From the NCBI RefSeq assembly GCF_900243075.1, contig NZ_OEZH01000024.1, forward strand, positions 9,193 to 47,322: a stretch of 38,130 nt of DNA, written 5' to 3'. The notes beneath the pieces were generated by a model. It was not told the origin of the DNA. It saw only the letters and a list, made by a program, of their open reading frames with translations, and did not search any database. This document shows, piece after piece, positions 16,231 to 23,807 of the stretch (the first letter of the stretch is position 1; the number at the start of each line of letters is the position of its first letter). This stretch comes from Clostridioides difficile. Its GTDB lineage: Bacteria > Bacillota > Clostridia > Peptostreptococcales > Peptostreptococcaceae. The position numbers and the translations under genes are program-made.

Positions 16231-16774
16231 AAGTATAGGAGCTATAGAATTTAAAAGTATTGCTAAAGGTATAGAAGTATCTAACGAAATGGTAAAAAAA
16301 TCTTCAGTTGATGTATTGTACTTAAAAAGTATTTGTCCAGGTAAATTTTTAATAATAGTAGGTGGAGAAACTTCTTATGTAAATGAATGTGTAGACTACG
16401 GAATAAAACTTGGAGAAGGATATATTGTAGATAATTTTGTGATAAATGCAATTTCGCAAGAAATATTAGATGGATTTAAAAATAAGTATCAAAAGTTGGA
16501 TAATATAGTCTCTATAGGCGTTGTTGAAAGTAGCAAAGTATGTGCTGGAATAAAAATGCTTGATAAGACTTTAAAATCAGGCGATTTAATATTAGTAAAA
16601 CTTCAATTATCTTTTGCTATAGGCGGAAAATTAGTATATATAGTAGCAGGGGATTTAAGTAGTTTAGAATATGCATTAAAAGAAAGTGAAAATGTAGTAA
16701 GAAAAAAAGAAGTAATATATAAGACTGTAATACCATCAGTAGACAGTCAAATAATAAAAAGTCTAATAAAATAA
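16223..16774 (+). CDS. PduT-like tandem-BMC shell protein with candidate Fe-S Cys38
   Basis: This 183-residue protein is a BMC-T shell protein closest to PduT. The first domain (about 1-88) starts SIGAIEFKSIAKGIEVSNEM and contains LKSICPGKFLIIVGG, where the cysteine is residue 38. The second (about 90-183) has VSIGVVESSKVCAGIKMLDK and LSFAIGGKLVYIVAGD. In Salmonella PduT, Cys38 in the same ICPGKF context holds a [4Fe-4S] cluster at the trimer pore. The start is ATG 16223, with GAGGTG at 16213-16218, and overlaps the end of eutN. A TTG at 16211 in frame is inside eutN and lacks a site. Its presence suggests electron transfer across the shell, though no PduS or RnfC-like partner is present in the window. 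Confidence 0.92.
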   Translation: MNKSIGAIEFKSIAKGIEVSNEMVKKSSVDVLYLKSICPGKFLIIVGGETSYVNECVDYGIKLGEGYIVDNFVINAISQEILDGFKNKYQKLDNIVSIGVVESSKVCAGIKMLDKTLKSGDLILVKLQLSFAIGGKLVYIVAGDLSSLEYALKESENVVRKKEVIYKTVIPSVDSQIIKSLIK

Positions 16775-16785
16775 TGGGGGGAACT

Positions 16786-17877
16786 ATGAGTATAAACGAA
16801 ATTATAATCTATGTAATGGTAGTCTTTATGGTACTTGGAGCTATAGATAAATGTATAGGTAACAAATTTGGTCTTGGAGAACAGTTTGAAGAAGGTATAA
16901 TGGCAATGGGTTCACTTGCAGTTGCAATGGTCGGTGTTATATGCCTAGCACCAGTACTTGCTGATGTATTAAGACCAATTGTAGTACCAGTATTTGATAT
17001 ACTTGGAGCTGACCCAGCTATGTTTGCTGGAAGTTTGTTAGCTAATGATATGGGAGGTGCACCACTTGCACTTGAGCTTGCAAAAGACCCTAATGCTGGA
17101 TTGTTTGGTGGATTAATAGTAGGTGCTATGATGGGACCTACAATAGTGTTTATAATACCAGTTGCACTTGGAATAATTGAAAAAGAAGACCAAAAATTCT
17201 TAGCAACAGGAATACTTGCAGGTATAATAACAATACCTATTGGAGCATTTGTTGGTGGATTAGTTGCAGGGTTTGAGGTAATGATGGTTCTTAGAAACTT
17301 AATACCAATAATAATATTTGCAGTAGTTATAGCACTTGGATTATTGAAATTTGAAAATGCTATGATAAAAGGATTCACATACTTTGGAAAAGGTGTAGTA
17401 ATAGTTATAACTTTAGGACTTGCTGCTTCAATAGTTGAAGCTTTAACTGGAATAGTTATAATACCTGGAATGAAGCCAATAGGTGAAGGTATAGAAATAG
17501 TTGGAGATATAGCAATAGTTTTAGCAGGAGCATTCCCATTAGTATTTGTTATAACAAAGGTATTTAATAAACCATTAATGGCTTTAGGAAAAATTCTTGG
17601 GATGAATGATGTATCAGCAGCAGGGCTTGTTGCAAGTTTGGCTAACTGTATACCAATGTTTGGTATGATGAAAGATATGGACAATAGAGGAAAGATAATA
17701 AATGTAGCATTCTCTGTATCAGCAGCATTCGTATTTGGAGACCACTTAGGATTTACAGCAGGGTTTAATGCTAATATGATAACACCAATGATAGTTGCTA
17801 AATTAATTGGTGGTATAACAGCAGTATTATTAGCTATGGTTATAGCAAATAAGACACTAAAAAAGGAGAATGTATAA
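16786..17877 (+). CDS. eutH: Ethanolamine transporter EutH
   Basis: EutH is the inner-membrane ethanolamine transporter. The 363-residue protein is very hydrophobic with about ten or eleven membrane segments and the family pattern FAGSLLANDMGGAPLALELA near 80-100, GAMMGPTIVFIIPVALGI near 115-133, and the late segment SAAFVFGDHLGFTAGFN near 312-328. The start is ATG 16786 after GGGGGG at 16776-16781; ATG 16774 in the same frame overlaps the previous stop and precedes that site. It follows the PduT-like gene by 11 bases. A very long open frame on the opposite strand is a shadow of its repetitive hydrophobic codons. Confidence 0.95.
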   Translation: MSINEIIIYVMVVFMVLGAIDKCIGNKFGLGEQFEEGIMAMGSLAVAMVGVICLAPVLADVLRPIVVPVFDILGADPAMFAGSLLANDMGGAPLALELAKDPNAGLFGGLIVGAMMGPTIVFIIPVALGIIEKEDQKFLATGILAGIITIPIGAFVGGLVAGFEVMMVLRNLIPIIIFAVVIALGLLKFENAMIKGFTYFGKGVVIVITLGLAASIVEALTGIVIIPGMKPIGEGIEIVGDIAIVLAGAFPLVFVITKVFNKPLMALGKILGMNDVSAAGLVASLANCIPMFGMMKDMDNRGKIINVAFSVSAAFVFGDHLGFTAGFNANMITPMIVAKLIGGITAVLLAMVIANKTLKKENV

Positions 17878-17878
17878 G

Positions 17879-18352
17879 ATGGATATAACAAATATAGATA
17901 AAAACTTAATTGAAACATTAGTAAGACAAATAATAGAAGAAAAAATAAATGGAACTAAAGATACTGTAGATTTTGTTAGAAATAAAGATGCTAGTGGAAT
18001 AACTTCTATAAAATTACCAACTGTAAAGGTTAGTGAATCTGATAGATTAGATACAGGAAACCCAAGTGATGTAGTTTACACAAAAGATTTATTTACATTA
18101 GAGGAAAGCCCAAGATTAGGTTGTGGCATGATGGAAATGAAGGAAACAACTTTTGACTGGACTCTAAACTATGATGAAATAGATTATGTAATAGATGGAA
18201 CTTTAGATATAATGATAGATGGAAGAAAGGTTTCTGCTTCTTCAGGTGAGTTAATATTTATACCAAAAGGAAGCAAGATACAATTTTCTGTACCTGATTA
18301 TGCTAGATTTATATATGTAACATATCCAGCAGATTGGGCATCTCAAAATTAA
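17879..18352 (+). CDS. eutQ: EutQ, cupin-fold acetate kinase-like protein
   Basis: EutQ is a cupin protein reported in enteric bacteria to act as an acetate kinase and to help assemble the compartment. The C-terminal 100 residues form the cupin: LGCGMMEMKETTFDWTLNYDEIDYVIDGTLDI and the end RFIYVTYPADWASQ, which matches the typical EutQ terminus. The N-terminus (NIDKNLIETLVRQIIEEKIN) is an amphipathic helix like the encapsulation helices in this locus, and replaces the ITP-motif module found at the front of enteric EutQ. Start ATG 17879 lies ten bases after AGGAG at 17864-17868; the ATG at 17870 is only one base from it. It is the last eut gene, followed by a strong terminator. Confidence 0.92.
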   Translation: MDITNIDKNLIETLVRQIIEEKINGTKDTVDFVRNKDASGITSIKLPTVKVSESDRLDTGNPSDVVYTKDLFTLEESPRLGCGMMEMKETTFDWTLNYDEIDYVIDGTLDIMIDGRKVSASSGELIFIPKGSKIQFSVPDYARFIYVTYPADWASQN

Positions 18353-18439
18353 CAAGAACCCAAATTAAGTTAATAATAATCAAATAAATAGTTTAAAATA
18401 CAAACTCTTAATTAAACACATATTTCACATATTTAATTA

Positions 18440-18467
18440 GGCTATGAATTCAAATTCATAGCCTTTT
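18440..18467. terminator. Bidirectional terminator at the end of the eut operon
   Basis: Nine-base-pair perfect stem GGCTATGAA (18440-18448) and TTCATAGCC (18455-18463), six-base loop, then TTTT. It sits between the convergent ends of eutQ and the minus-strand AraC gene, with A-rich sequence further left, and could serve both. Confidence 0.8.
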
Positions 18468-18481
18468 AGTTATTAATATTG

Positions 18482-19531
18482 TTATACTTTAGTAGTATTT
18501 TTTCTATATTTGCTGGGAGACATATTATATTTTTTATTAAATAACCTAATAAAATGTTCTACATTTGGATAACCAACATTGCTGCTAATATCAGCAATAG
18601 GAATATTTGTATTAATCAACAAACTTTCAGCTCTTTCAAGTCTAATTTTTTGTAATAATTGGGTAAAATTACAACCAGCAATTTCTTTAATAATCTTAGA
18701 ACAATAAGGTATAGAAAAGTGAAATTTATTAGCAAGTTCTTCTAAAGTTATATCAACATAATTATCTTGGATATAAGTAAGAATATTTGTGTGTTTTAAA
18801 TTATCTTTCTTCGTCATATTAGGAACTTCTATACTATTTTCATAGTCTCTAAGTAACTTTGCAAAAAACACCATTATTAAATGATTAAGTATATTATTGT
18901 AATATCTATCTTGTTTATTATATTCTGAAAACATCTCTAAAATAGATATTTCTATTGACTTATCATTATTTGTATGAAAAAGGATATAGTCATTCTGCCT
19001 GTCTTTATAAATACTATTTAAAAAGAAGGATGAAAGTAAATTGTTGTTTCTTAAAAAATCAAAGAAAGCATCCTCAAAGGTACTTCTACGTATTAATACA
19101 TTGATAATAATACTATCATCAAATACTCCTATAGAATGTTTTACTCCAGGTGAAACTATACAAATATCTCCTTCTTTCATATGTATACTATGATGACTAA
19201 TTACCTGGTGGCACTTACCTGATAAAACATAAATCATTTCAAAGAATATATGCTCATGTATAAATTGAGGTGTGTAGCGATTATGTTTTATAAGTATAAC
19301 GTTATCCTTACTATTATAATCAAAATAAGTTTCATCTTTCATAAGTTGAGGAATCTTTTCATTATAAATATATGGAATAATTAGATTATTATTAACTATA
19401 TAATCTTCATTTAAGTTATCAATAAATATTTTTAGGGATTCTGGATTTTGCTTTGCAAAATAATAATTTTTATAAAATAACTCAGATTCATTGTAAGTAT
19501 AAAGACTTTGAAATAGTTTAGTCAAACTCAT
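18482..19531 (-). CDS. AraC-family transcriptional regulator with cupin sensor domain
   Basis: The 349-residue protein has an AraC-type layout. Residues about 75-160 form a cupin sugar-sensing domain (QFIHEHIFFEMIYVLSGKCHQVISHHSIHMKEGDICIVSPGVKHSI). Residues about 245-345 form the double helix-turn-helix (LANKFHFSIPYCSKIIKEIAG, then IADISSNVGYPNVEHFIRLFNKKYNMSPSKYRK), ending in the usual PSKYR motif. ATG 19531 has AGGAG upstream on the minus strand. It is divergent from the symporter and glycosidase genes, separated by 172 bases, and probably activates them when a glycoside ligand binds. The exact ligand cannot be read from the sequence. Confidence 0.93.
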   Translation of the reverse strand: MSLTKLFQSLYTYNESELFYKNYYFAKQNPESLKIFIDNLNEDYIVNNNLIIPYIYNEKIPQLMKDETYFDYNSKDNVILIKHNRYTPQFIHEHIFFEMIYVLSGKCHQVISHHSIHMKEGDICIVSPGVKHSIGVFDDSIIINVLIRRSTFEDAFFDFLRNNNLLSSFFLNSIYKDRQNDYILFHTNNDKSIEISILEMFSEYNKQDRYYNNILNHLIMVFFAKLLRDYENSIEVPNMTKKDNLKHTNILTYIQDNYVDITLEELANKFHFSIPYCSKIIKEIAGCNFTQLLQKIRLERAESLLINTNIPIADISSNVGYPNVEHFIRLFNKKYNMSPSKYRKNTTKV

Positions 19532-19611
19532 AAAATCTCCTTCATCTTTAGGATTGTTAAATATAACATAAAAATATCATAAATATAAAAATAAATCAAT
19601 TAAATTGGTTA

Positions 19612-19650
19612 AAAACGACAATAGTACGAGCGTTTTCTAGAGGATATAAT
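19612..19650 (+). promoter_or_regulatory. Candidate AraC-activated promoter of the symporter operon
   Basis: TATAAT at 19645-19650 lies about 50 bases before the symporter start, with no consensus -35. AAAACG (19612-19617) and CGTTTT (19630-19635) form an inverted repeat over the expected -35 zone, a plausible activator site for the divergent AraC protein. The rest of the 172-base gap is featureless AT-rich DNA. Confidence 0.4.
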
Positions 19651-19703
19651 GATATTAAGTCATTAGAAATGATAAAAACAACAAAATTAAGGGGGATTAT
19701 AAA

Positions 19704-21062
19704 ATGACTACTTTAAAAGTTGTTAATGAAAAGAATGGACCAGGAATTTGGCGTCAAAGAATAGGCTATGGGTCATCTGACTTAGCTTGCAACCTAATTT
19801 GGCAAATGATATCGTTATATCTTTTATATTTTTACACAGATGTTATGGGATTAAGTGCAGTGGCAATAAGCTTTATGTTTGTTGTCACAAGGGTAATTGA
19901 TGGAGTTACAGATTTATTGGTTGGTTACTGTATAGATAAAACAAATACTCGTTGGGGTAAATCAAGACCGTATTTCCTATTTGGTGCAGTACCATTTGCA
20001 TTATTCGCAGTACTAGCATTTAGTGTTCCAGATATATCGTCAAATGGAAAGTTAATTTATGCTTATGTTACATATATTGGATTATCTTTAACTTATACTA
20101 TAGTAAATATTCCAATGGCTTCAATATTACCAAGTTTAACAGATGACACTAATGAGAGAACTGCATTATCAACATCAAGAAAATTCTTTGGATTCTTAGG
20201 TTCAACAATAGTAAGTTATAGTGCTTTAACTTTAGTAGGAAAGTTTGGAGGTACTGATGAAGCTCTAGGGTTTAGAGTAGTTATGATGTTATTTGCATTT
20301 ATAGGATGTGCAATATTCTTGTTTACTTTCTCAAATGTAAGAGAACGTGTTGAAATAAAGTCTGAAAATGTGACCTTATCCCAAACTATAAAATCATTAA
20401 AAGAAAATAAACCTTGGAAATTATTTGCTTTAAATATATTATTCATGTGGACTGGATTCTTTATTCAATCTAGTGCATTAATATATTACTTCTCATACAA
20501 TGTTGGAAGCAAATCATTGGCAACAACAGTAGCTACAATTATGTCAATAATACCAATACTTGCAAACTTCTTAGTACCAATTTTAGCTAAAAGATTAGGA
20601 AAACGTAATTTATACATAGCTTCATCAGCAGTACAATTTATAGGTCTAGGAATAATACTAATAGCTAATTTAAATACAAGTTCAATTATAGCAGGTTCTA
20701 TAGTTTCTGCCTTTGGTTATGGAATAAAAGAAAGTATATATTTCTCAATGCAGGCTGACCCTGTTGATTATGGAATTTGGAAAACTGGGGTAAATACAAC
20801 TGGAACATTAAACTCAGTAAATGGATTTTTAGGAAAATGTGCACAAGCTATATCAGGTGGGCTAGGTGGAGCACTTCTAGCTTGGGGTGGATACATAGCC
20901 AAAGCAGAAGTTCAACCAGCTAGTGCATTAGTAGCTATTAAAGTAATGTATGTTTATATTCCAATGGTACTTTTAATATGCTCAATGATAACTATGAAAT
21001 TTTATGACTTAGATAAGCAATACCCTAAAATAAAAGCAGATTTAGATGCGAGAAATAAATAA
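19704..21062 (+). CDS. GPH-family sugar:cation symporter
   Basis: This 452-residue, twelve-segment transporter belongs to the glycoside-pentoside-hexuronide:cation symporter family (MelB/XynB/UidB type). Family features are the N-terminal IGYGSSDLACNLIWQMISLYLLYFYTDVMG, VIDGVTDLLVGYCIDKTNTRWGKSRPYFLFG near 60-95 with the conserved aspartates and RWGKxRP loop, and YSMQADPVDYG-like FSMQADPVDYGIWKTG near 345. GGGGG is upstream of ATG 19704. It is 26 bases before the rhamnosidase-like gene, so it likely imports the glycoside that enzyme cuts. Confidence 0.93.
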   Translation: MTTLKVVNEKNGPGIWRQRIGYGSSDLACNLIWQMISLYLLYFYTDVMGLSAVAISFMFVVTRVIDGVTDLLVGYCIDKTNTRWGKSRPYFLFGAVPFALFAVLAFSVPDISSNGKLIYAYVTYIGLSLTYTIVNIPMASILPSLTDDTNERTALSTSRKFFGFLGSTIVSYSALTLVGKFGGTDEALGFRVVMMLFAFIGCAIFLFTFSNVRERVEIKSENVTLSQTIKSLKENKPWKLFALNILFMWTGFFIQSSALIYYFSYNVGSKSLATTVATIMSIIPILANFLVPILAKRLGKRNLYIASSAVQFIGLGIILIANLNTSSIIAGSIVSAFGYGIKESIYFSMQADPVDYGIWKTGVNTTGTLNSVNGFLGKCAQAISGGLGGALLAWGGYIAKAEVQPASALVAIKVMYVYIPMVLLICSMITMKFYDLDKQYPKIKADLDARNK

Positions 21063-21088
21063 TAATTACGTAATCAAGGAGAAAAAAC

Positions 21089-22657
21089 ATGTCTAGTATT
21101 ACAAATAGTATAAAAGACTTTAAAATGGAGATTAATCAAGATTTCATAGATAAAGCAGAAAGACTAAAACCAACCCTTATAGAAAAGTTAGTTAAACCTA
21201 AGCAAATTGTTAATATTAAAATGGGTGAAAATGATTGGGAAGTTGTAGATACAAAATCAATAGATGAGCTATCTAATATAAGTTTAGGCAAGGGTGAGAG
21301 CATTTGTATTGACTTTGGTAATCACCAAGTAGGATATGTAAGTTTTAAAATAAAGCCAATAGGTAGCCCACCAGATGCACCTGCTCATTTAAGAATTAAA
21401 CTAGGAGAAACATTATGTGAAATAGGAGAAGATAGTTCAACTTACAAAGGAGGTATAAGTAGTAGTTGGATTCAAGAAGAGACTATGCATATAGATATTT
21501 TACCTGATGAAATTAATATGAAAAGAAGATATGCATTTAGATATTTAGAAATAAAGGTATTAGATACATCTCCTAAATATAAAATAATAGTAGAAGATGT
21601 ATATTGTAATTTTGTATCATCAGTAGATATGTCAGAGATAAATTATCTATCAAATATTGATGATGACTTAATTCAAATAGATAAAATAGCTTTGAAAACT
21701 ATGCAAGATTGTATGCAGACTGTTTTTGAAGATGGGCCAAAACGTGATAGACGCCTTTGGATAGGAGATTTAAGACTACAAGCTATAACAAATTATGAAA
21801 CTTTTAAAAATAATGATTTAGTAAAAAGATGTTTATATCTTTTTGCAGGATTAACTCAAAATAGAGGTCAAGTAGGAGCATGTTTGTTTATAGAACCTAA
21901 ATTATTAGTGGATGATACTGCTTTATTTGACTATTCATTATTCTTTATATCATGTTTACATGACTATTATGAATCAACTAAGGATATGGAAGTTTTAAAG
22001 GAATTATGGAAAGTTGCATACCTTCAAGCTAAGTCAGCTTTAGAAAGAGTTGGAATTAATGGTGTGGTTTATGATAGTGATGATTGGTGGTGTTTCTTAG
22101 ATTGGAAAGAAGGGTTAAATAAACAAGCAGGCGCACAAGGAGTATTAATATATACTTTAAAACAAGCTCATAAGTTAGCTGTAATATTAGGCGATAGTGA
22201 AAAAAAAGAAGAGCTTGAGTATGAAATAGATAGAGTAGTTCAAGGTGCTAAAAATCATTTATGGGATGAAAAACAAGGATTCTTTGTAAGTGGTAGTGAA
22301 AAGCAAGTTTCTTGGATATCTCAAATATGGTGTGTTCTTGCTGATATATTTGATAAAGAAACAAATACAAAGATATTAGATAACTTATTAAATAATCCAC
22401 CTGATGTGGATATAGTTACTCCATATGCATATCATCATCTAGTTGAATGTTTAATATTAAACAGTAGAAAAGAAAAAGCTCTTGAATGTATAAGAGGTTA
22501 TTGGGGTGAAATGGTTAAGGATGGGGCTGATTGTTTCTGGGAGCTATATAATCCAAACGATAAGTTTGTATCTCCTTATGGTTCAAGGATAATAAACAGC
22601 TATTGTCATGCCTGGAGTTGTACACCGTCTTATTTTATAAGAAAATATTTTGTATAG
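21089..22657 (+). CDS. Alpha-L-rhamnosidase-like intracellular glycosidase (GH78-like)
   Basis: The 522-residue protein resembles alpha-L-rhamnosidases. An N-terminal beta-sandwich (about 1-175; FGNHQVGYVSFKIKP, RYAFRYLEIKVLD) is followed by an (alpha/alpha)6 barrel containing the family motif DGPKRDRRLWIGDLRLQ near 213-229, SDDWWCFLDWKEG near 330 and WGEMVKDGADCFWELYNP near 472. There is no signal peptide, so it acts on an imported substrate. It is shorter than most family members (often 700-1000) and lacks the extra N-terminal and most C-terminal beta domains, so a related specificity is possible. AAGGAG precedes ATG 21089. Operon with the symporter. Confidence 0.8.
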   Translation: MSSITNSIKDFKMEINQDFIDKAERLKPTLIEKLVKPKQIVNIKMGENDWEVVDTKSIDELSNISLGKGESICIDFGNHQVGYVSFKIKPIGSPPDAPAHLRIKLGETLCEIGEDSSTYKGGISSSWIQEETMHIDILPDEINMKRRYAFRYLEIKVLDTSPKYKIIVEDVYCNFVSSVDMSEINYLSNIDDDLIQIDKIALKTMQDCMQTVFEDGPKRDRRLWIGDLRLQAITNYETFKNNDLVKRCLYLFAGLTQNRGQVGACLFIEPKLLVDDTALFDYSLFFISCLHDYYESTKDMEVLKELWKVAYLQAKSALERVGINGVVYDSDDWWCFLDWKEGLNKQAGAQGVLIYTLKQAHKLAVILGDSEKKEELEYEIDRVVQGAKNHLWDEKQGFFVSGSEKQVSWISQIWCVLADIFDKETNTKILDNLLNNPPDVDIVTPYAYHHLVECLILNSRKEKALECIRGYWGEMVKDGADCFWELYNPNDKFVSPYGSRIINSYCHAWSCTPSYFIRKYFV

Positions 22658-22792
22658 CTTAATAACTAAAATTAAACTAATATTTTAATTATCATCACTT
22701 TTTAGAAGAATACAGACTTTGTTTTAAAGTTCCGAATAAAAATAGATTTACCTAATTATAAATATAAGAAAATTTTCCAATAGTTTCCTTTA

Positions 22793-22823
22793 TTGATTGA
22801 AATAAAAGTTAATATGGTATAAT
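22793..22823 (+). promoter_or_regulatory. Candidate promoter of the MarR gene
   Basis: TATAAT at 22818-22823 about 65 bases before the marR start. The -35 is less clear: TTGATT at 22793-22798 gives a 19-base spacer. The bases after the -10 (AATATCTAAA at 22821-22830) recur inside the inverted repeat before the downstream amidohydrolase gene, suggesting shared MarR half-sites. Confidence 0.4.
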
Positions 22824-22890
22824 ATCTAAAAAGAGAATCTTATAAATTAGAATATATATAGAAACAAGTGACTTAAAAGGAGACGCTATA

Positions 22891-23412
22891 ATGGAAGAGA
22901 TAGTAAAGAAGGAACAAGCAAGTATGAATGATATTTTTTTGTATCTTAAAGCGAAATCAAACTCATTATATAAATTTGTAATATTATATAATGAGTTTAT
23001 CAATAAGCCTAAAGATTATGGAACTGGGGAACTTATAAACATGGTTGAAGTACATATACTAACAGCGATTGAAGAAAATCCAGGAATAAATCCAACTCAA
23101 TTAGCTAAAATGTGGAATAGAACTAAAGGTGCGATATCTCAGACTATATCTAAATTAGAGAAGAAAGGTTATATAACTAAAGAAAAAAAAGAAGGAAATG
23201 CAAAAACTATATTACTATATCCAACGACATCAGGAGTAGAGTTAAGTAAGGCACATAAGCTCTATGACACTATAGATGTTACAAGAACATTTGAATACTT
23301 AATCAAGGAATGTACATTAGAGGAAATAGATAGTTTTTATAAAGTGATTGATTTGTTTATTAATTTATTGGAAGAATCTCCTCAAGAAAATAGTGATTCT
23401 GAAAAAATGTAG
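22891..23412 (+). CDS. MarR-family transcriptional regulator
   Basis: The 173-residue protein has a central winged helix-turn-helix of the MarR type: VEVHILTAIEENPGINPTQLAKMWNRTKGAISQTISKLEKKGYITKE (about 51-97), then the wing EGNAKTILLYPTTSGVELSKAH. Flanking helices at both ends would form the dimer interface. The start ATG 22891 follows AAAAGGAG. It is upstream of, and on the same strand as, the amidohydrolase-transporter-lyase genes, with an intrinsic terminator between, so it is a separate transcript and probably controls that operon. Ligand unknown; an aromatic or S-conjugate compound would fit the target genes. Confidence 0.92.
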   Translation: MEEIVKKEQASMNDIFLYLKAKSNSLYKFVILYNEFINKPKDYGTGELINMVEVHILTAIEENPGINPTQLAKMWNRTKGAISQTISKLEKKGYITKEKKEGNAKTILLYPTTSGVELSKAHKLYDTIDVTRTFEYLIKECTLEEIDSFYKVIDLFINLLEESPQENSDSEKM

Positions 23413-23520
23413 TTAAAAGTGAATCTAAATAGAAAGAAATAGATGATATATATCTAGTATATAGAGGTAGTAGTTAAGTGCATATTAGATGAAAATAAAA
23501 ATATAATAGTTATAAAATTA

Positions 23521-23560
23521 AAAAGTTTAGTAGTTTAAAGTTTAACTACTAAACTTTTTT
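23521..23560 (+). terminator. Intrinsic terminator after marR
   Basis: A 15-base-pair perfect stem AAAAGTTTAGTAGTT (23521-23535) with AACTACTAAACTTTT (23544-23558), eight-base loop, ending in a run of six T. The A-rich 5' flank means it could also work in reverse. Confidence 0.88.
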
Positions 23561-23717
23561 GATGTTTAGAATAGAGTATTATATGAGTTGTTATACATAA
23601 AAAAATTTCAATAGATTAAGATGAAAATAGAAATACAAATAGAAAAATGCTATAATGTGTCAGTTTAATATAAAAAAACTAAAAAGATTGGTAAAAATAA
23701 AGATGAAAACGTTTATC

Positions 23718-23775
23718 TTGACATGAAGAAAAAGTAGTGATACTATTTAAATATAGTTTAATATCTAAACTATAT
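23718..23775 (+). promoter_or_regulatory. Sigma-A promoter with MarR-type operator
   Basis: TTGACA (23718-23723) and TACTAT (23741-23746) are separated by 17 bases. Directly over the expected start point is a ten-base perfect inverted repeat, ATATAGTTTA (23751-23760) and TAAACTATAT (23766-23775), five-base spacing. Its size and position suit a dimeric MarR repressor, and the adjacent gene encodes one. Confidence 0.7.
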
Positions 23776-23807
23776 TGCAATTATAATAACTATTTTAGGG
23801 GGATGTT

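Larger units (their letters stand above)
23413..23807 (+). other. Intergenic region between marR and the amidohydrolase gene
   Basis: This 395-base gap holds the marR terminator (23521-23560) and the promoter with inverted repeat for the next operon (23718-23775). The rest is AT-rich with no open frame longer than a few dozen codons and no recognisable RNA structure. Confidence 0.6.

Noticed and set aside
16809-17918. A 369-codon open frame on the minus strand opposite eutH
   Set aside because: It is a mirror of the hydrophobic, low-complexity codons of eutH: the product is an implausible run of I, P, N, A and T, it lacks a ribosome site, and eutH is an unmistakable family member.
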